Shown: positions 24,547 to 33,103, numbered from the stretch's first letter. The stretch is DNA of 64,000 bases from Nocardioides dongkuii (GCF_014127485.1 NZ_CP059903.1:2356001-2420000), one strand, 5' to 3'. Program-made: numbers and translations. Notes: generated by a model from the letters alone, not told the origin.

Positions 24547-25491
24547 ATGCTTGAGGAACTGGCGACAGACGACGGCGTACTGCTTCGACGCGACCTGCTT
24601 GCGGCGGGGCTCGACGACAGGTGGATCCTGCGTCAACGCCGACGAGGCGGCATCGTCCGCATCCGGCAGGGCGCGTACGCCCTCACGGAGCGCTGGACCG
24701 CGGCGTACGACGCCCGGCGCCACCTGATGCTGGTCTCGGCCGTCATGCGGCAGTACGGCGACGACGTGGCGGCGTCGCACGTGAGCGCCTGCCTGCTGGA
24801 CGGCGCACCGAGCTGGGGGCTGCCCTTAGCGGACGTCCACGTCACCCACCTCGACGGCACGATCGAGAGGAACGGCGCGTCGGTGCGGCACCACCGCGGC
24901 GACTGCCGGGTCGGTGACATCGCCCGGCGAAACGGCCACTGGGTGACCGCGCCGGAGCGGACGGCCATGGACACGGCAAGCATCGTGGGCAGGGATCCCG
25001 CGGTCGCCGTGCTCGACTGGTACCTCCACCAGGGCCTGGTCACCCCGGAGGGCCTCGACCACCGGTTGCGCAGCGGGATGAAGAGCTGGCCGAACAGCCT
25101 GCACCTCTATCGAGTCATCCAGCTCGCCGACGGCCGGTCGGAGTCGGTCGGCGAGACACGGACGCGTCTGATGCTGCACGACCACGGGATCCCGGAGCCG
25201 GTCCTGCAGTACGTCGTCCGCGGCCCGGCCGGCGAGGTCGCGGGCCGGGTGGACTTCGCCTGGCCCGAGCTCGGCGTGATCCTCGAGTTCGACGGCGCGC
25301 AGAAGTACCTGGCCCTGCGCCGCCCCGGCGAGTCGGTCGAGGAGGCGGTGCTCCGGGAGAAGGCGCGCGAGGACCTGCTGCGCGAGCTGACGGGGTTCCG
25401 CGTCATCCGGATCACCTGGGCCGACCTGGAGCACCCCGAGCGGACTGTGGAGCGGATCCGCCGCGCGCTCGCCCTGGGTCGCGTCGCCTGA
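24547..25491 (+). CDS. Winged-helix (AbiEi-like) plus PD-(D/E)XK (DUF559-like) nuclease-fold protein
   Basis: A 314-residue two-domain protein. Residues 8-50 (DGVLLRRDLLAAGLDD..RQRRRGGIVRIRQGAYAL) form the winged helix typed as AbiEi antitoxin N-terminus. The middle (about 80-190) resembles the AbiEi linker region. From about 200 a Vsr/DUF559-like fold follows: Glu in ESVGETRTR, Asp in GRVDFAWPELGVILEFDG and a basic ..REKAREDLLRELTGFRVIRITW helix-strand. No AbiEii nucleotidyltransferase toxin gene is adjacent, so a toxin-antitoxin label is not supported. The ATG follows a poor ribosome site. The TGA (25489-25491) abuts the first base of the right repeat. A related protein is at 45904-46890. 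A DNA-binding, DNA-cutting role on its own repeats is my inference. Confidence 0.78.
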   Translation: MLEELATDDGVLLRRDLLAAGLDDRWILRQRRRGGIVRIRQGAYALTERWTAAYDARRHLMLVSAVMRQYGDDVAASHVSACLLDGAPSWGLPLADVHVTHLDGTIERNGASVRHHRGDCRVGDIARRNGHWVTAPERTAMDTASIVGRDPAVAVLDWYLHQGLVTPEGLDHRLRSGMKSWPNSLHLYRVIQLADGRSESVGETRTRLMLHDHGIPEPVLQYVVRGPAGEVAGRVDFAWPELGVILEFDGAQKYLALRRPGESVEEAVLREKAREDLLRELTGFRVIRITWADLEHPERTVERIRRALALGRVA

Positions 25492-25575
25492 CGTACTGGA
25501 CCGACAGACCTTCCTCTTGACCGATGAAACTCTGTCGGTCAAGAGGACGATTCACCGGTCGACCGGTGAATCGTC
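25492..25575 (+). repeat. Right terminal repeat of nuclease cassette B (84 bp)
   Basis: Inverted copy of 24388-24471 with six differences. It starts immediately after the nuclease gene's stop codon. The inner hairpin is CCTCTTGACCGATG / TGTCGGTCAAGAGG around AAACTC, in which two changed positions still allow G-U pairs. The 30-bp outer palindrome is unchanged and ends 4 nt before the SDR stop codon. Confidence 0.95.
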
Positions 25576-25579
25576 TCCC

Positions 25580-26461
25580 TCAGGCGCCGTACACAGGCTC
25601 CGGCGAGGGCGCCTGAGCGAGCAGCTCGCGGAGGGCGGGACCGACCTGGTCGGCGGGCCAGCGGGAGCCGTGGTCGCGGGAGGGGCCGTGCGACCAGCCG
25701 TTCTCGACGGTGATGGTGCTGCCCTCGATCTCGATCACCCGGCCGGTGACGTCGCCGGCGTCGACGGAGGCGAGCCAGGCGACGATCGGCGAGTTGTCCT
25801 CGGGGAGCGCCATCGCGGAGGTGTCGAAGGCGCCCTCGGTCATCCGGGTGCGGGCGACGGGGGCGATCGCGTTGACGGTGACGCCGTACCGGCCCATCTC
25901 CTGCGCGGCGACGAGGGTCAGCCCGGCGATGCCGGCCTTGGCCGCGGAGTACGTCGCCTGCCCGACCGAGCCCTGGAGCCCGGCGCCGGAGGAGGTGTTG
26001 ATGACCCGCGCCGCCCGGGTGCGGCCGGCCTTGGACTCCGCGCGCCAGTACGCGCCGGCGTGGCGCAGCGGCGCGAAGTGGCCCTTCAGGTGCACGCGGA
26101 TGACGGCGTCCCACTCCTCCTCGGAGGTGTTGACCAGCATCCGGTCGCGCACGAAGCCGGCGTTGTTGACCAGGACGTCGAGCCCGCCGAAGGCGGACAC
26201 GGCCTGCTCCACCATCGCGGCGGCCTGGGCGAAGTCGGCGACGTCGGCGGTGTTCACGACCGCCCGCCCGCCGGCCGCCTCGATCTCGGCGACCACGGAC
26301 TCGGCGGGGGTCTCGCCGGTGTCCTCACCCGCGAGCGAGACGCCGTAGTCGTTGACGACCACCGCGGCGCCGTGCGCGGCGAGCTCGAGCGCGTGGGCGC
26401 GGCCGATCCCCCGGCCGGCTCCGGTCACGATCGCGACGCGTCCCTCGAGAAGCTTGCTCAT
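25580..26461 (-). CDS. Short-chain dehydrogenase/reductase, Rv3548c-like (KstR2 regulon)
   Basis: A 293-residue SDR. NAD(P)-binding TGAGRGIGRAHALELAAHG (residues 12-31), NNAGFVRDRM, catalytic Ser in INTSSGAGLQGSVGQ and YSAAKAG (Tyr-X3-Lys). The C-terminal extension (VIEIEGSTITVENGWSHGP) is seen in HSD4-type SDRs of steroid pathways. The ATG overlaps the stop of the next upstream SDR gene (TGATG), so both are expressed from the promoter at 27220. It likely oxidises a hydroxyacyl-CoA from the C/D rings or a side chain; the substrate is not certain. Confidence 0.83.
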   Translation of the reverse strand: MSKLLEGRVAIVTGAGRGIGRAHALELAAHGAAVVVNDYGVSLAGEDTGETPAESVVAEIEAAGGRAVVNTADVADFAQAAAMVEQAVSAFGGLDVLVNNAGFVRDRMLVNTSEEEWDAVIRVHLKGHFAPLRHAGAYWRAESKAGRTRAARVINTSSGAGLQGSVGQATYSAAKAGIAGLTLVAAQEMGRYGVTVNAIAPVARTRMTEGAFDTSAMALPEDNSPIVAWLASVDAGDVTGRVIEIEGSTITVENGWSHGPSRDHGSRWPADQVGPALRELLAQAPSPEPVYGA

Positions 26462-27207
26462 CACAGTCCCTTCTGGACCAACAGGAAGGCGGGTGTCTCT
26501 CCCCCGCCGTGGCAGGCGACGGTCGCGCCCGAGACGTACGACGCCAGGTCGCTCGCCAGGAACGCCACGACGTTCCCGACCTCCTCCGGCCGCGCCATCC
26601 GGCGCAGCGGGATGGTCTGCTCGATCCGGGCCACCGAGGCGTCGTCGCCGTAGTGGTCGTCGGTCTGCTCGGTGCGGCACAGCCCGACGTCGACGGCGTT
26701 CACGCGCACCCGCGGGGCCCACTCCATCGCCAGCGACGTCGTGAGCGAGTCCAGGCCGGCCTTCGCCGCGCCGTACGCCGCGATGGTGGGCGCCGGGCGG
26801 TTGGCCGAGACCGAGGAGATGTTGACGATCGCGCCGCCGGTCTCCTGCCGCTGCATCACCGCGTTCGCGGCCTGCGCGCAGACCAGCGGGGCCAGCAGGT
26901 TGAGGCCGACGATCTTCTCGTGGAAGCGCGGGGACGCCGTCGCGGCGTCGGTCGCGGGCGCTCCCCCGGCGTTGTTGACCAGGATGTCGAGCCGGTCCAG
27001 CGAGCCGATGAGCTCCTGGACGGCGTCGGCGTCGCGCACGTCGCAGACGCGGTGCGTGGTCCCGGGCACCGGCTCGACCGCCGAGCGGGAGCAGGTCACG
27101 ACGGTGGCGCCGGCGGCGAGCAGGGCCTGGGTGATCCCGAGGCCGATGCCCCGGGTGCCCCCGGTCACGAGAGCGGTGCGACCGGTCAGGTCCAGGGCGA
27201 GCGGCAT
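26461..27207 (-). CDS. Short-chain dehydrogenase/reductase, Rv3549c-like (KstR2 regulon)
   Basis: A 248-residue classical SDR. TGGTRGIGLGITQALLAAG near 16-34, NNAGGAP, Ser in VNISSVSANRPAP and YGAAKAG form the catalytic set. The start is ATG at 27207, 7 nt from TAGGGT, which touches the KstR2-type palindrome, so the transcript is probably leaderless. It is divergent from echA20, the same arrangement as Rv3549c/Rv3550 of M. tuberculosis. Confidence 0.85.
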   Translation of the reverse strand: MPLALDLTGRTALVTGGTRGIGLGITQALLAAGATVVTCSRSAVEPVPGTTHRVCDVRDADAVQELIGSLDRLDILVNNAGGAPATDAATASPRFHEKIVGLNLLAPLVCAQAANAVMQRQETGGAIVNISSVSANRPAPTIAAYGAAKAGLDSLTTSLAMEWAPRVRVNAVDVGLCRTEQTDDHYGDDASVARIEQTIPLRRMARPEEVGNVVAFLASDLASYVSGATVACHGGGETPAFLLVQKGL

Positions 27208-27219
27208 GCGGCGAACCCT

Positions 27220-27237
27220 ACCAAGCAAGTGTTAGGT
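27220..27237. promoter_or_regulatory. KstR2-type operator, SDR/echA20 divergent promoter
   Basis: ACCAAGCAAGTGTTAGGT is an imperfect copy of the perfect palindrome at 41267-41284 and resembles the published KstR2 motif AnCAAGnnCTTGnT. TAGGTT (27233-27238) lies 7 nt before the echA20 ATG, and TAGGGT on the other strand lies 7 nt before the SDR ATG. Confidence 0.72.
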
Positions 27238-27245
27238 TGGCACAC

Positions 27246-28001
27246 ATGGCGATCACTTCGGAGCTGCGCGACGACGGCATCCGCGTCGTCACCATGGCCC
27301 ACCCACCGGTCAACGCACTGACCGTCCAGGGCTGGTACGACGTGGCGGCGGCGCTCGACGAGGCCGGCCGCGACATGGACACCCACGTGGTGGTGCTGCG
27401 TGCCGAGGGACGCGGCTTCAACGCGGGCGTGGACATCAAGGAGATGCAGCACACCAGCGGCTTCGACGCGCTCATCGGCGCCAACAAGGGCTGCTTCGCG
27501 GCCTTCAAGGCCGTCTACGAGTGCCCGGTGCCGGTCGTGGCGGCGGTCAACGGGTTCTGCCTCGGCGGCGGGGTCGGGCTGGTCGGCAACGCCGACTGCG
27601 TGATCGCCAGCGACGACGCCTACTTCGGCGTCCCCGAGGTCAACCAGGGCGCCCTGGGCGCGGCGACCCACATGGCCCGGCTGGTCCCCCAGCACCTGAT
27701 GCGCACCCTCTACTTCACGGCCCGCACCATCAAGGCCAGCGAGCTGGTGCAGCACGGCAGTGTCCTCGAGGTCGTGCCGCGCGCCGAGCTCGACGACGCG
27801 GCCCTCAAGGTCGCCGGCGAGATCGCCGCCAAGGACACCCGGGTGATCCGCGCCGCCAAGGAGGCGCTCAACGGGATCGACCCGATCGACGTCAACAAGA
27901 GCTACCGCTTCGAGCAGGGGTTCACCTTCGAGCTGAACCTCGCCGGCGTCAGCGACGAGCTGCGTGATGACTTCGCAGGAACGGAGAAGAGCAAGCGATG
28001 A
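27246..28001 (+). CDS. echA20: Ring-opening crotonase-family hydrolase EchA20
   Basis: A 251-residue crotonase-fold enzyme. In the HIP pathway EchA20 hydrolytically opens the D ring of the HIEC-CoA intermediate. Oxyanion-hole segments are RGFNAGVDIKEM (about 56-67) and NGFCLGGGVGLVGN (about 102-115), followed by FGVPEVNQGALGAATHMARLVP. The ATG is leaderless from TAGGTT. It overlaps ipdA by ATGA, giving the order echA20-ipdA-ipdB-ipdC, identical to mycobacteria. Confidence 0.9.
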   Translation: MAITSELRDDGIRVVTMAHPPVNALTVQGWYDVAAALDEAGRDMDTHVVVLRAEGRGFNAGVDIKEMQHTSGFDALIGANKGCFAAFKAVYECPVPVVAAVNGFCLGGGVGLVGNADCVIASDDAYFGVPEVNQGALGAATHMARLVPQHLMRTLYFTARTIKASELVQHGSVLEVVPRAELDDAALKVAGEIAAKDTRVIRAAKEALNGIDPIDVNKSYRFEQGFTFELNLAGVSDELRDDFAGTEKSKR

Positions 28002-28885
28002 GAGGCCCGCGCGACAAGCGCATGAGCATCGAGCAGGTCGTCGACCAGCTCGAGGACGGCATGACCATCGGCATCGGCGGCTGGGGCCCGCGGCGCAAGC
28101 CGATGGCGCTGGTCCGCGCGATCCTGCGCAGCGACCTGCGCGACCTGACGATCGTGAGCTGGGGCGGCGCCGACGTCGGCCTGCTCGTCCGCGCCGGCAA
28201 GGTGCGCAAGCTCGTCTACGCCTTCGTCTCCCTCGACTCCGTGCCGCTGGAGCCGAACTTCCAGCGCGCCCGCCAGCAGGGCACCATCCCCGAGGTCGTC
28301 GAGCTCGACGAGGGGATGTTCCAGACCGGGCTGCGCGCCGCGGCCCAGCGGCTGCCGTTCCTGCCGATGCGGGCCGGGCTCGGCTCCGACGTGCTGGTGA
28401 ACAACCCGTGGATCAAGACCGTCACCAGCCCGTACGACGAGGGCCACGGCCACGAGGAGCTGGTCGCGGTCCCCGCGCTGCGCCTCGACGTCGCGCTGGT
28501 CCACCTCAACCGCGCCGACCAGCACGGCAACGCGACGTACCTCGGCCCGGACCCGTACTTCGACGACCTCTTCGCGATGGCCGCCGACCGCACGTTCCTC
28601 TCCGTCGAGCAGGTCGTCGACACCGCCGGCCTGACCGTGGACACCCCGGTGCAGCGGCTGCTGCTGAGCCGGATGCTGGTCGACGGCGTCGTGGAGACCC
28701 CGAACGGCGCGCACTTCACCACCTGCACGCCCGACTACGAGCGCGACGAGCGCTTCCAGAGGACGTACGCCGCCGCGGCGTCCGGCACCGACGAGGAGTG
28801 GGCCGCCTTCGAGCAGCGCTTCCTCTCCGGCGACGAGGCCGCCTACCAGGCGGCCGTGCGCGAGCTCCAGGAGGAGAAGGGATGA
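27998..28885 (+). CDS. ipdA: COCHEA-CoA hydrolase subunit IpdA
   Basis: A 295-residue CoA-transferase-fold alpha subunit. With IpdB it opens the last steroid ring (C ring) as a hydrolase, not a transferase. It shows MTIGIGGWGPRRKPMALVRAILRS, then LTIVSWGGADVGLLVRAGKVRKLVYAFVSL split into fold strands, and ALVHLNRADQHGNATYLGPDPYFDDLFAMAADRTFLSVEQVV. ATG overlaps the echA20 stop, and its own stop overlaps the ipdB start. Confidence 0.9.
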   Translation: MRGPRDKRMSIEQVVDQLEDGMTIGIGGWGPRRKPMALVRAILRSDLRDLTIVSWGGADVGLLVRAGKVRKLVYAFVSLDSVPLEPNFQRARQQGTIPEVVELDEGMFQTGLRAAAQRLPFLPMRAGLGSDVLVNNPWIKTVTSPYDEGHGHEELVAVPALRLDVALVHLNRADQHGNATYLGPDPYFDDLFAMAADRTFLSVEQVVDTAGLTVDTPVQRLLLSRMLVDGVVETPNGAHFTTCTPDYERDERFQRTYAAAASGTDEEWAAFEQRFLSGDEAAYQAAVRELQEEKG

Positions 28886-29673
28886 CCGCCCCCGAGACGA
28901 CCAGCACCCGAGCCGACATCTGCGCGGCGGCCATCGCCGACGCGTTCCGCGACGACGGCGAGATCTTCGCCAGCCCGATGGGCCTGCTGCCGATGCTCGG
29001 CGTCCGGCTGGCCAAGCTCACCAGCAACCCCGACCTGGTCATCTCCGACGGCGAGTCGCTGTTCCTCGCCGGGGTGCCGCCGCTGTTCGCGAAGGCCGAC
29101 GTGGTCGAGGGCTGGATCCCGTTCCCGAAGGTCTTCGACGTGGTCGCCCACGGCAAGCGCCACGTGATGATGGGCGCCACCCAGGTCGACCGCGACGGCA
29201 ACCAGAACATCTCGGCCATCGGCGACTTCGACCGCCCCAAGCGCCAGCTGCTCGGCTCCCGCGGCGCGCCGGGCAACACCGTCAACAACCGGACGTCGTA
29301 CTGGGTGCCCAAGCACTCCACCCGCGTCTTCGTCGAGCACGTCGACATCGTCTCCGGCGTCGGCCCGCGCCGCGCCCGCGAGGCCGGCCCCGCGGCCGCG
29401 CGGTTCAACGACATCCACCGGATCGTCACCAACCTCGCCGTGCTCGACGTCGGCGGCCCCGACGACACGGTGCGGCTGCTCAGCGTGCACCCGGGCGTCA
29501 CCGTCGACGAGGTCCGCGAGGCGACCGGGTTCGCGCTCGACGTGCCGGCCGACGTGCCGACCACGCGCGAGCCCACGACCGAGGAGCAGGTGTTGATCCG
29601 GGAGGTGCTGGACCCCAAGGGCCTGCGCTTCAAGGAGGTCCCCCAGGCGACCGCCCAGGAGAAGACGTCGTGA
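28882..29673 (+). CDS. ipdB: COCHEA-CoA hydrolase subunit IpdB
   Basis: A 263-residue CoA-transferase-fold beta subunit, partner of IpdA. ISDGESLFLAGVPP, GWIPFPKVFDVVAHGKRHVMMGATQVDRDGNQNISAIGDF and GAPGNTVNNRTSYWVPKHSTRVFVEHVDIVSG are typical. The start overlaps ipdA (ATGA), and the stop overlaps the GTG of ipdC. The C-terminal tail is slightly longer than I recall for the mycobacterial protein. Confidence 0.9.
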   Translation: MTAPETTSTRADICAAAIADAFRDDGEIFASPMGLLPMLGVRLAKLTSNPDLVISDGESLFLAGVPPLFAKADVVEGWIPFPKVFDVVAHGKRHVMMGATQVDRDGNQNISAIGDFDRPKRQLLGSRGAPGNTVNNRTSYWVPKHSTRVFVEHVDIVSGVGPRRAREAGPAAARFNDIHRIVTNLAVLDVGGPDDTVRLLSVHPGVTVDEVREATGFALDVPADVPTTREPTTEEQVLIREVLDPKGLRFKEVPQATAQEKTS

Positions 29674-30737
29674 TCGAGCAGCTGCTCCGCACCCCCCTCA
29701 CCGAGCTCGTCGGTGTCCGCCACCCGGTCGTGCAGACCGGGATGGGCTGGGTCGCCGGCCCGCGCCTGGTGAGCGGTACGGCGAACGCCGGCGGCCTCGG
29801 CATCCTGGCCAGCGCCACGATGACCATCGAGGAGCTCGAGAAGGCGATCGTCGAGGTCAAGGGCCGCACCGACCAGCCGTTCGGGGTCAACCTGCGCGCC
29901 GACGCCGGCGACGCCAAGGCCCGCTGCGCCCTGCTGATCGAGCACGGCGTCAAGGTCGCGTCCTTCGCCCTGGCCCCGAAGCCGGAGCTGATCGCCACGC
30001 TGAAGGAGCACGACATCGTCGTGATCCCGAGCGTGGGACTGCCCAAGCACGCCAAGAAGGTCGCCTCCTGGGGCGCCGACGCGGTGATGATCCAGGGCGG
30101 CGAGGGCGGCGGCCACACCGGCTCCACGCCGACGACGCTGCTGCTCCCCTCGGTGCTCGACGCGGTCGACATCCCGGTGATCGCCGCGGGCGGGTTCTTC
30201 GACGGCCGCGGCCTCGCCGCCGCCCTGTCGTACGGCGCGGCCGGCATCGGCATGGGCACCCGCTTCCTGCTTACCCGCGACTCCGCGGTGCCCGACGCGG
30301 TCAAGGAGCTCTACCTCTCCTACGGCCTCGACGGCACCGTGGTCACCGCGAAGGTCGACGGCATGCCGCACCGGATGCTGCGCACCCGGCTGGTGCAGGA
30401 GCTCGAGGAGACCAGCGCGGTCAAGCGGCTCGGCCCGACGGTCCGCCGCACGCTGGAGTTCAAGCGCTCGAGCGGGATGTCCTGGGTCGACCTCGCCAAG
30501 GACGGCCGGGAGATGAAGAAGAGCCAGGGCCGCTCGCTGGGCCAGATGGCGCTCGCCGCCAACACCCCGACGATGCTGAAGTCCGGGCTCGTCGACGGCG
30601 ACACCGACGCCGGCGTGCTCGCGTCCGGCCAGGTCGTGGGCGTGCTCGACGACCTGCCCAGCTGCGAGGAGCTGATCGACCGGGTGGTCACCCGGGCGGC
30701 CGAGGAGCTGCGGCGCGGGGCGTCGTACCTCAGCTGA
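29670..30737 (+). CDS. ipdC: Steroid C/D-ring flavoprotein IpdC
   Basis: A 355-residue FMN TIM-barrel protein of the nitronate monooxygenase superfamily; 355 is the length I recall for Rv3553. GMGWVAGPRLVSGTANAGGLGIL starts the barrel. ADAVMIQGGEGGGHTGSTPTTLLLP and PVIAAGGFFDGRGLAAALSYGAAGIGMGTRFLLT bind FMN phosphate. IpdC acts as a dehydrogenase/reductase on a HIP-CoA derivative before ring opening. GTG start overlaps the ipdB stop. The 3' end overlaps the convergent acetyltransferase gene by 8 nt. Confidence 0.88.
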   Translation: MIEQLLRTPLTELVGVRHPVVQTGMGWVAGPRLVSGTANAGGLGILASATMTIEELEKAIVEVKGRTDQPFGVNLRADAGDAKARCALLIEHGVKVASFALAPKPELIATLKEHDIVVIPSVGLPKHAKKVASWGADAVMIQGGEGGGHTGSTPTTLLLPSVLDAVDIPVIAAGGFFDGRGLAAALSYGAAGIGMGTRFLLTRDSAVPDAVKELYLSYGLDGTVVTAKVDGMPHRMLRTRLVQELEETSAVKRLGPTVRRTLEFKRSSGMSWVDLAKDGREMKKSQGRSLGQMALAANTPTMLKSGLVDGDTDAGVLASGQVVGVLDDLPSCEELIDRVVTRAAEELRRGASYLS

Positions 30738-31737
30738 CCGGTCCCTGGAAGACCAGCACCCGGCCCAGCACCCGGTAGCCCAGCAGCTCGTTGACCGCGA
30801 TCATCGGGCCGTTGGACTCGGAGTTCCAGGTGTCGATCGTCGCGACCTGCGGCTGGGTCTCGGCGAGCCAGCGCAGCATCTCGAGCTTGAGCAGCAGGCC
30901 GAGGCGGTGGCCGCGGTGCGCGGCGACCACCGAGGTGTCGTGCTGCTCGGCCAGGGTCGGCCGCTCCCCGTCGACCGTGACGACCGTCTGGCCGGCCAGC
31001 TCCCCCGACGCTCGGTGCCGGGCGACGACCCGGTGGAGGCGGTGCCCGCGCTGCAGCTGCGCCTCCTCGTAGGCGCGGACCCGCTCCGGCGGGAAGACCT
31101 CGTCCTCGAGGTCGAGGTCGTCGGTGGGCGCGTCGTTGATGGCGGCGGTCATCACCGCGAGCGCGGGCAGCTCCTCGTCGCTGCTGCGGCCGGGCATCCG
31201 GACCAGCTCGTACGCCGTCGCGTGCGGCAGCGCCCCGGCGTACGCCGTGTCGAGGGCGTCCCGGTCGAGCTCGGCGAGGTGCTGGCGCCGGTTCACGTCG
31301 ACCGCCCGCTGCGCGAGCCCGTGCCGGGCGGCGAAGGCGACCGCGGCCGCGGACTCCCAGCCGTCGGTGCCGAGCGACGTGCGCCCCTCCGCGCGGGCGC
31401 GCTCGCGGAGGCCGGCGAGCACCGCGCTGCCGAGACCGCGCCGCCGGAGGTCGGGGTGCACGCGCACGTCGGTCCAGGCCAGGTGCCGGTTGTCGTACTC
31501 GCTGGTGCCGTACGACGCCACCGCGACCGGCCGTCCCGCGACCCGGCCGACGTACCCGACCGACGGCTCGCCGTCCCACCCGTGCCGCAGCTGCCCGACC
31601 GCCTGGTGCTCGGTGAGCGGGTGCTGCCACGGCGAGTCCACGAGGCGGACGGCGCGGTGCACCTCGACGTACTCGCGGACCGCGCCGGCGTCGTCGGGAG
31701 CGACCACGTCCAGCCGCAGGTCGGTGACGGTCTCCAT
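30730..31737 (-). CDS. GNAT-family N-acetyltransferase, two-domain
   Basis: A 335-residue protein with two GNAT folds. The first has VRVHPDLRRRGLGSAVLAGLRERARAEG (acetyl-CoA binding Q/R-x-x-G-x-G/A type loop, about residues 80-107). The second, near the end, has TSVVAAHRGHRLGLLLKLEMLRWL followed by TIDTWNSESNGPMIAVNELLGYRV. This layout is common in Actinobacteria and related to mycothiol synthase-like or aminoglycoside-type GNATs. The substrate is unknown. ATG at 31737. Its link to the flanking catabolic genes is positional only. Confidence 0.82.
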   Translation of the reverse strand: METVTDLRLDVVAPDDAGAVREYVEVHRAVRLVDSPWQHPLTEHQAVGQLRHGWDGEPSVGYVGRVAGRPVAVASYGTSEYDNRHLAWTDVRVHPDLRRRGLGSAVLAGLRERARAEGRTSLGTDGWESAAAVAFAARHGLAQRAVDVNRRQHLAELDRDALDTAYAGALPHATAYELVRMPGRSSDEELPALAVMTAAINDAPTDDLDLEDEVFPPERVRAYEEAQLQRGHRLHRVVARHRASGELAGQTVVTVDGERPTLAEQHDTSVVAAHRGHRLGLLLKLEMLRWLAETQPQVATIDTWNSESNGPMIAVNELLGYRVLGRVLVFQGPVS

Positions 31738-31799
31738 CGGTCGAGCATGCGCCGGGCACCCCCGGGCCGCACCTGCTTTTCGGGCCGTAGGCTCGGGGC

Positions 31800-32147
31800 A
31801 TGACCCAGCAGCCGGCACCCCGACGGGCTCGCCACCTGATGGACCCGGACAACCCCAGGCCCGCGCAGCGTCCCGGCGGGATGGGCATCGAGGGCGTGCA
31901 GAAGTGGGTGCTCTCGGCGTTGGCGGCGACCACGATCCTGCACCTCTCGGTCGGCCTCGTGGTCTCCGCGGTCTTCGTCGACGAGTCGCAGGACGCCGCG
32001 CGGATCGGGCTGAACCTGATCGCGTCGGCGTTCGGGGTGATCGCGTTCGCGGTCGCCCTGGCGATCCACAAGAAGTCGATCCTCTCCCCGTGGCTGCTCC
32101 TCGGCCTGGTGCCGGGCGCGATCGGCCTCTGGATCTGCTACGGCTGA
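31800..32147 (+). CDS. Small two- or three-helix membrane protein of unknown function
   Basis: A 115-residue protein. The first ~32 residues are Pro/Arg-rich and cytoplasmic. Membrane segments follow at about 39-60, 70-90 and 96-113 (WLLLGLVPGAIGLWIC). ATG at 31800 lies 6 nt after TAGGCT, indicating a leaderless transcript. The 3' end overlaps the convergent lipase gene by 10 nt. No family recognised. Confidence 0.65.
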   Translation: MTQQPAPRRARHLMDPDNPRPAQRPGGMGIEGVQKWVLSALAATTILHLSVGLVVSAVFVDESQDAARIGLNLIASAFGVIAFAVALAIHKKSILSPWLLLGLVPGAIGLWICYG

Positions 32148-33073
32148 GGCTGCGGCCGCGGGGCGAGCCCGCGCCGGAGCGCGTCGAGCAGCTCCTCGTC
32201 CATCCGCCTGACCACGGCCGCGTCGCGGGCGATCCCCGACCCGTGCACGGTCCCGGGGAACGAGTGCAGCTCCACCGACACCCCCGCCGCGAGCAGCCGC
32301 ATCGCGTAGGTCAGCCCCTCGTCGCGCAGCGGGTCCAGCTCGCAGGTCACGACGTACGCCGGGGGCAGGTCGCCGAGGTCGTCGGCGCGGGCCGGCGCGG
32401 CGTACCGGTCCGCCTCCTGGCCCGCCAGGTAGTGCTGCCAGGACAGCTCGGCCTGGCCGCGCGTCCACATCGGGGTGCTGGTGAACGTCCGCATCGACGG
32501 GGTGTCGAGGCGGTCGTCGAGCTCGGGGATGCCGAGCGCCTGGAAGCAGAGCGCCGGGCCGCGGCGGTCCCGGGCGAGCAGCGCGACGGCGGCGGCGAGG
32601 CCACCGCCCGCGCTCTGCCCGTGGACGGCGACCCGGTCCGGGTCGACGTCGTCGCGCGCGGCGAGCGCCTGCAGGGCGGCGTAGCAGTCCTCGAGCCCGG
32701 CGGGGTACGGGTGCTCCGGCGCCAGCCGGTAGTCGACGTGCGCGACGACCGCGCCCAGCGAGTGGCACAGCTCCACGACCAGGGGGTGCTCGAGCGCGAG
32801 GCCGCCGAGGCAGAAGCCGCCGCCGTGCAGGTAGAGCAGCGCGGGCAGCCGGCCGCTCGCCCCGCGCGGACGGTAGAAGCGCACCGTCCCGCCGCCCACC
32901 TGCTCCTCGTGGGTCTCGACCAGCTCCTCCCCGGGCACCGGCCCGTCGACCGCGAACCCGTCGAGCATCGCCCGGGCGGCCGGGACGTCGCTCAGGGACT
33001 CGCTCATGTCGGGGAGCAGCGCCACGATCGGCGCGAGCTCCGGGTCGAGCGTCGGGAAGGCGGCGGGGTCCAT
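32138..33073 (-). CDS. Alpha/beta hydrolase, hormone-sensitive-lipase family
   Basis: A 311-residue esterase. The oxyanion motif HGGGFCLGG (about 79-87), nucleophile in VHGQSAGGGLA (about 149-159), acid Asp in CELDPLRDEGL (about 250) and His in FPGTVHGSGIA (about 280) give a complete triad. It is third in the order BVMO, TetR, hydrolase on the minus strand, with a 30-nt gap after the TetR gene. In such a set it would split the ester made by the Baeyer-Villiger enzyme. That role is inferred from context. Confidence 0.87.
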   Translation of the reverse strand: MDPAAFPTLDPELAPIVALLPDMSESLSDVPAARAMLDGFAVDGPVPGEELVETHEEQVGGGTVRFYRPRGASGRLPALLYLHGGGFCLGGLALEHPLVVELCHSLGAVVAHVDYRLAPEHPYPAGLEDCYAALQALAARDDVDPDRVAVHGQSAGGGLAAAVALLARDRRGPALCFQALGIPELDDRLDTPSMRTFTSTPMWTRGQAELSWQHYLAGQEADRYAAPARADDLGDLPPAYVVTCELDPLRDEGLTYAMRLLAAGVSVELHSFPGTVHGSGIARDAAVVRRMDEELLDALRRGLAPRPQPQP

Positions 33074-33103
33074 GGGGTCTCCTCGGGATGGGGTGATCGT
33101 GTG

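Larger units (their letters stand above)
24388..25575. mobile_element. Candidate repeat-bounded nuclease cassette B
   Basis: Two 84-bp inverted repeats enclose one gene, for a winged-helix/nuclease fusion. The outer ends are the perfect palindromes, and the tails point inward. The whole cassette fills the gap between the stop codons of fadA5 and the convergent SDR gene (15 nt and 4 nt away). In M. tuberculosis the fadA5-Rv3548c interval holds a different gene (Rv3547). A third copy of the repeat stands alone at 63407-63490, so the repeat is dispersed. Mobility is inferred from this architecture. Confidence 0.6.

Noticed and set aside
24547..25491. Type IV toxin-antitoxin antitoxin (AbiEi)
   Set aside because: Only the winged-helix domain fits. 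No AbiEii nucleotidyltransferase is adjacent, and the C-terminus is a nuclease-type fold. The same applies to 45904-46890.
24388..25575. Conventional insertion sequence
   Set aside because: No DDE, serine or tyrosine transposase and no target duplication visible; the enclosed protein is not a known transposase, so the looser term repeat-bounded cassette is used.
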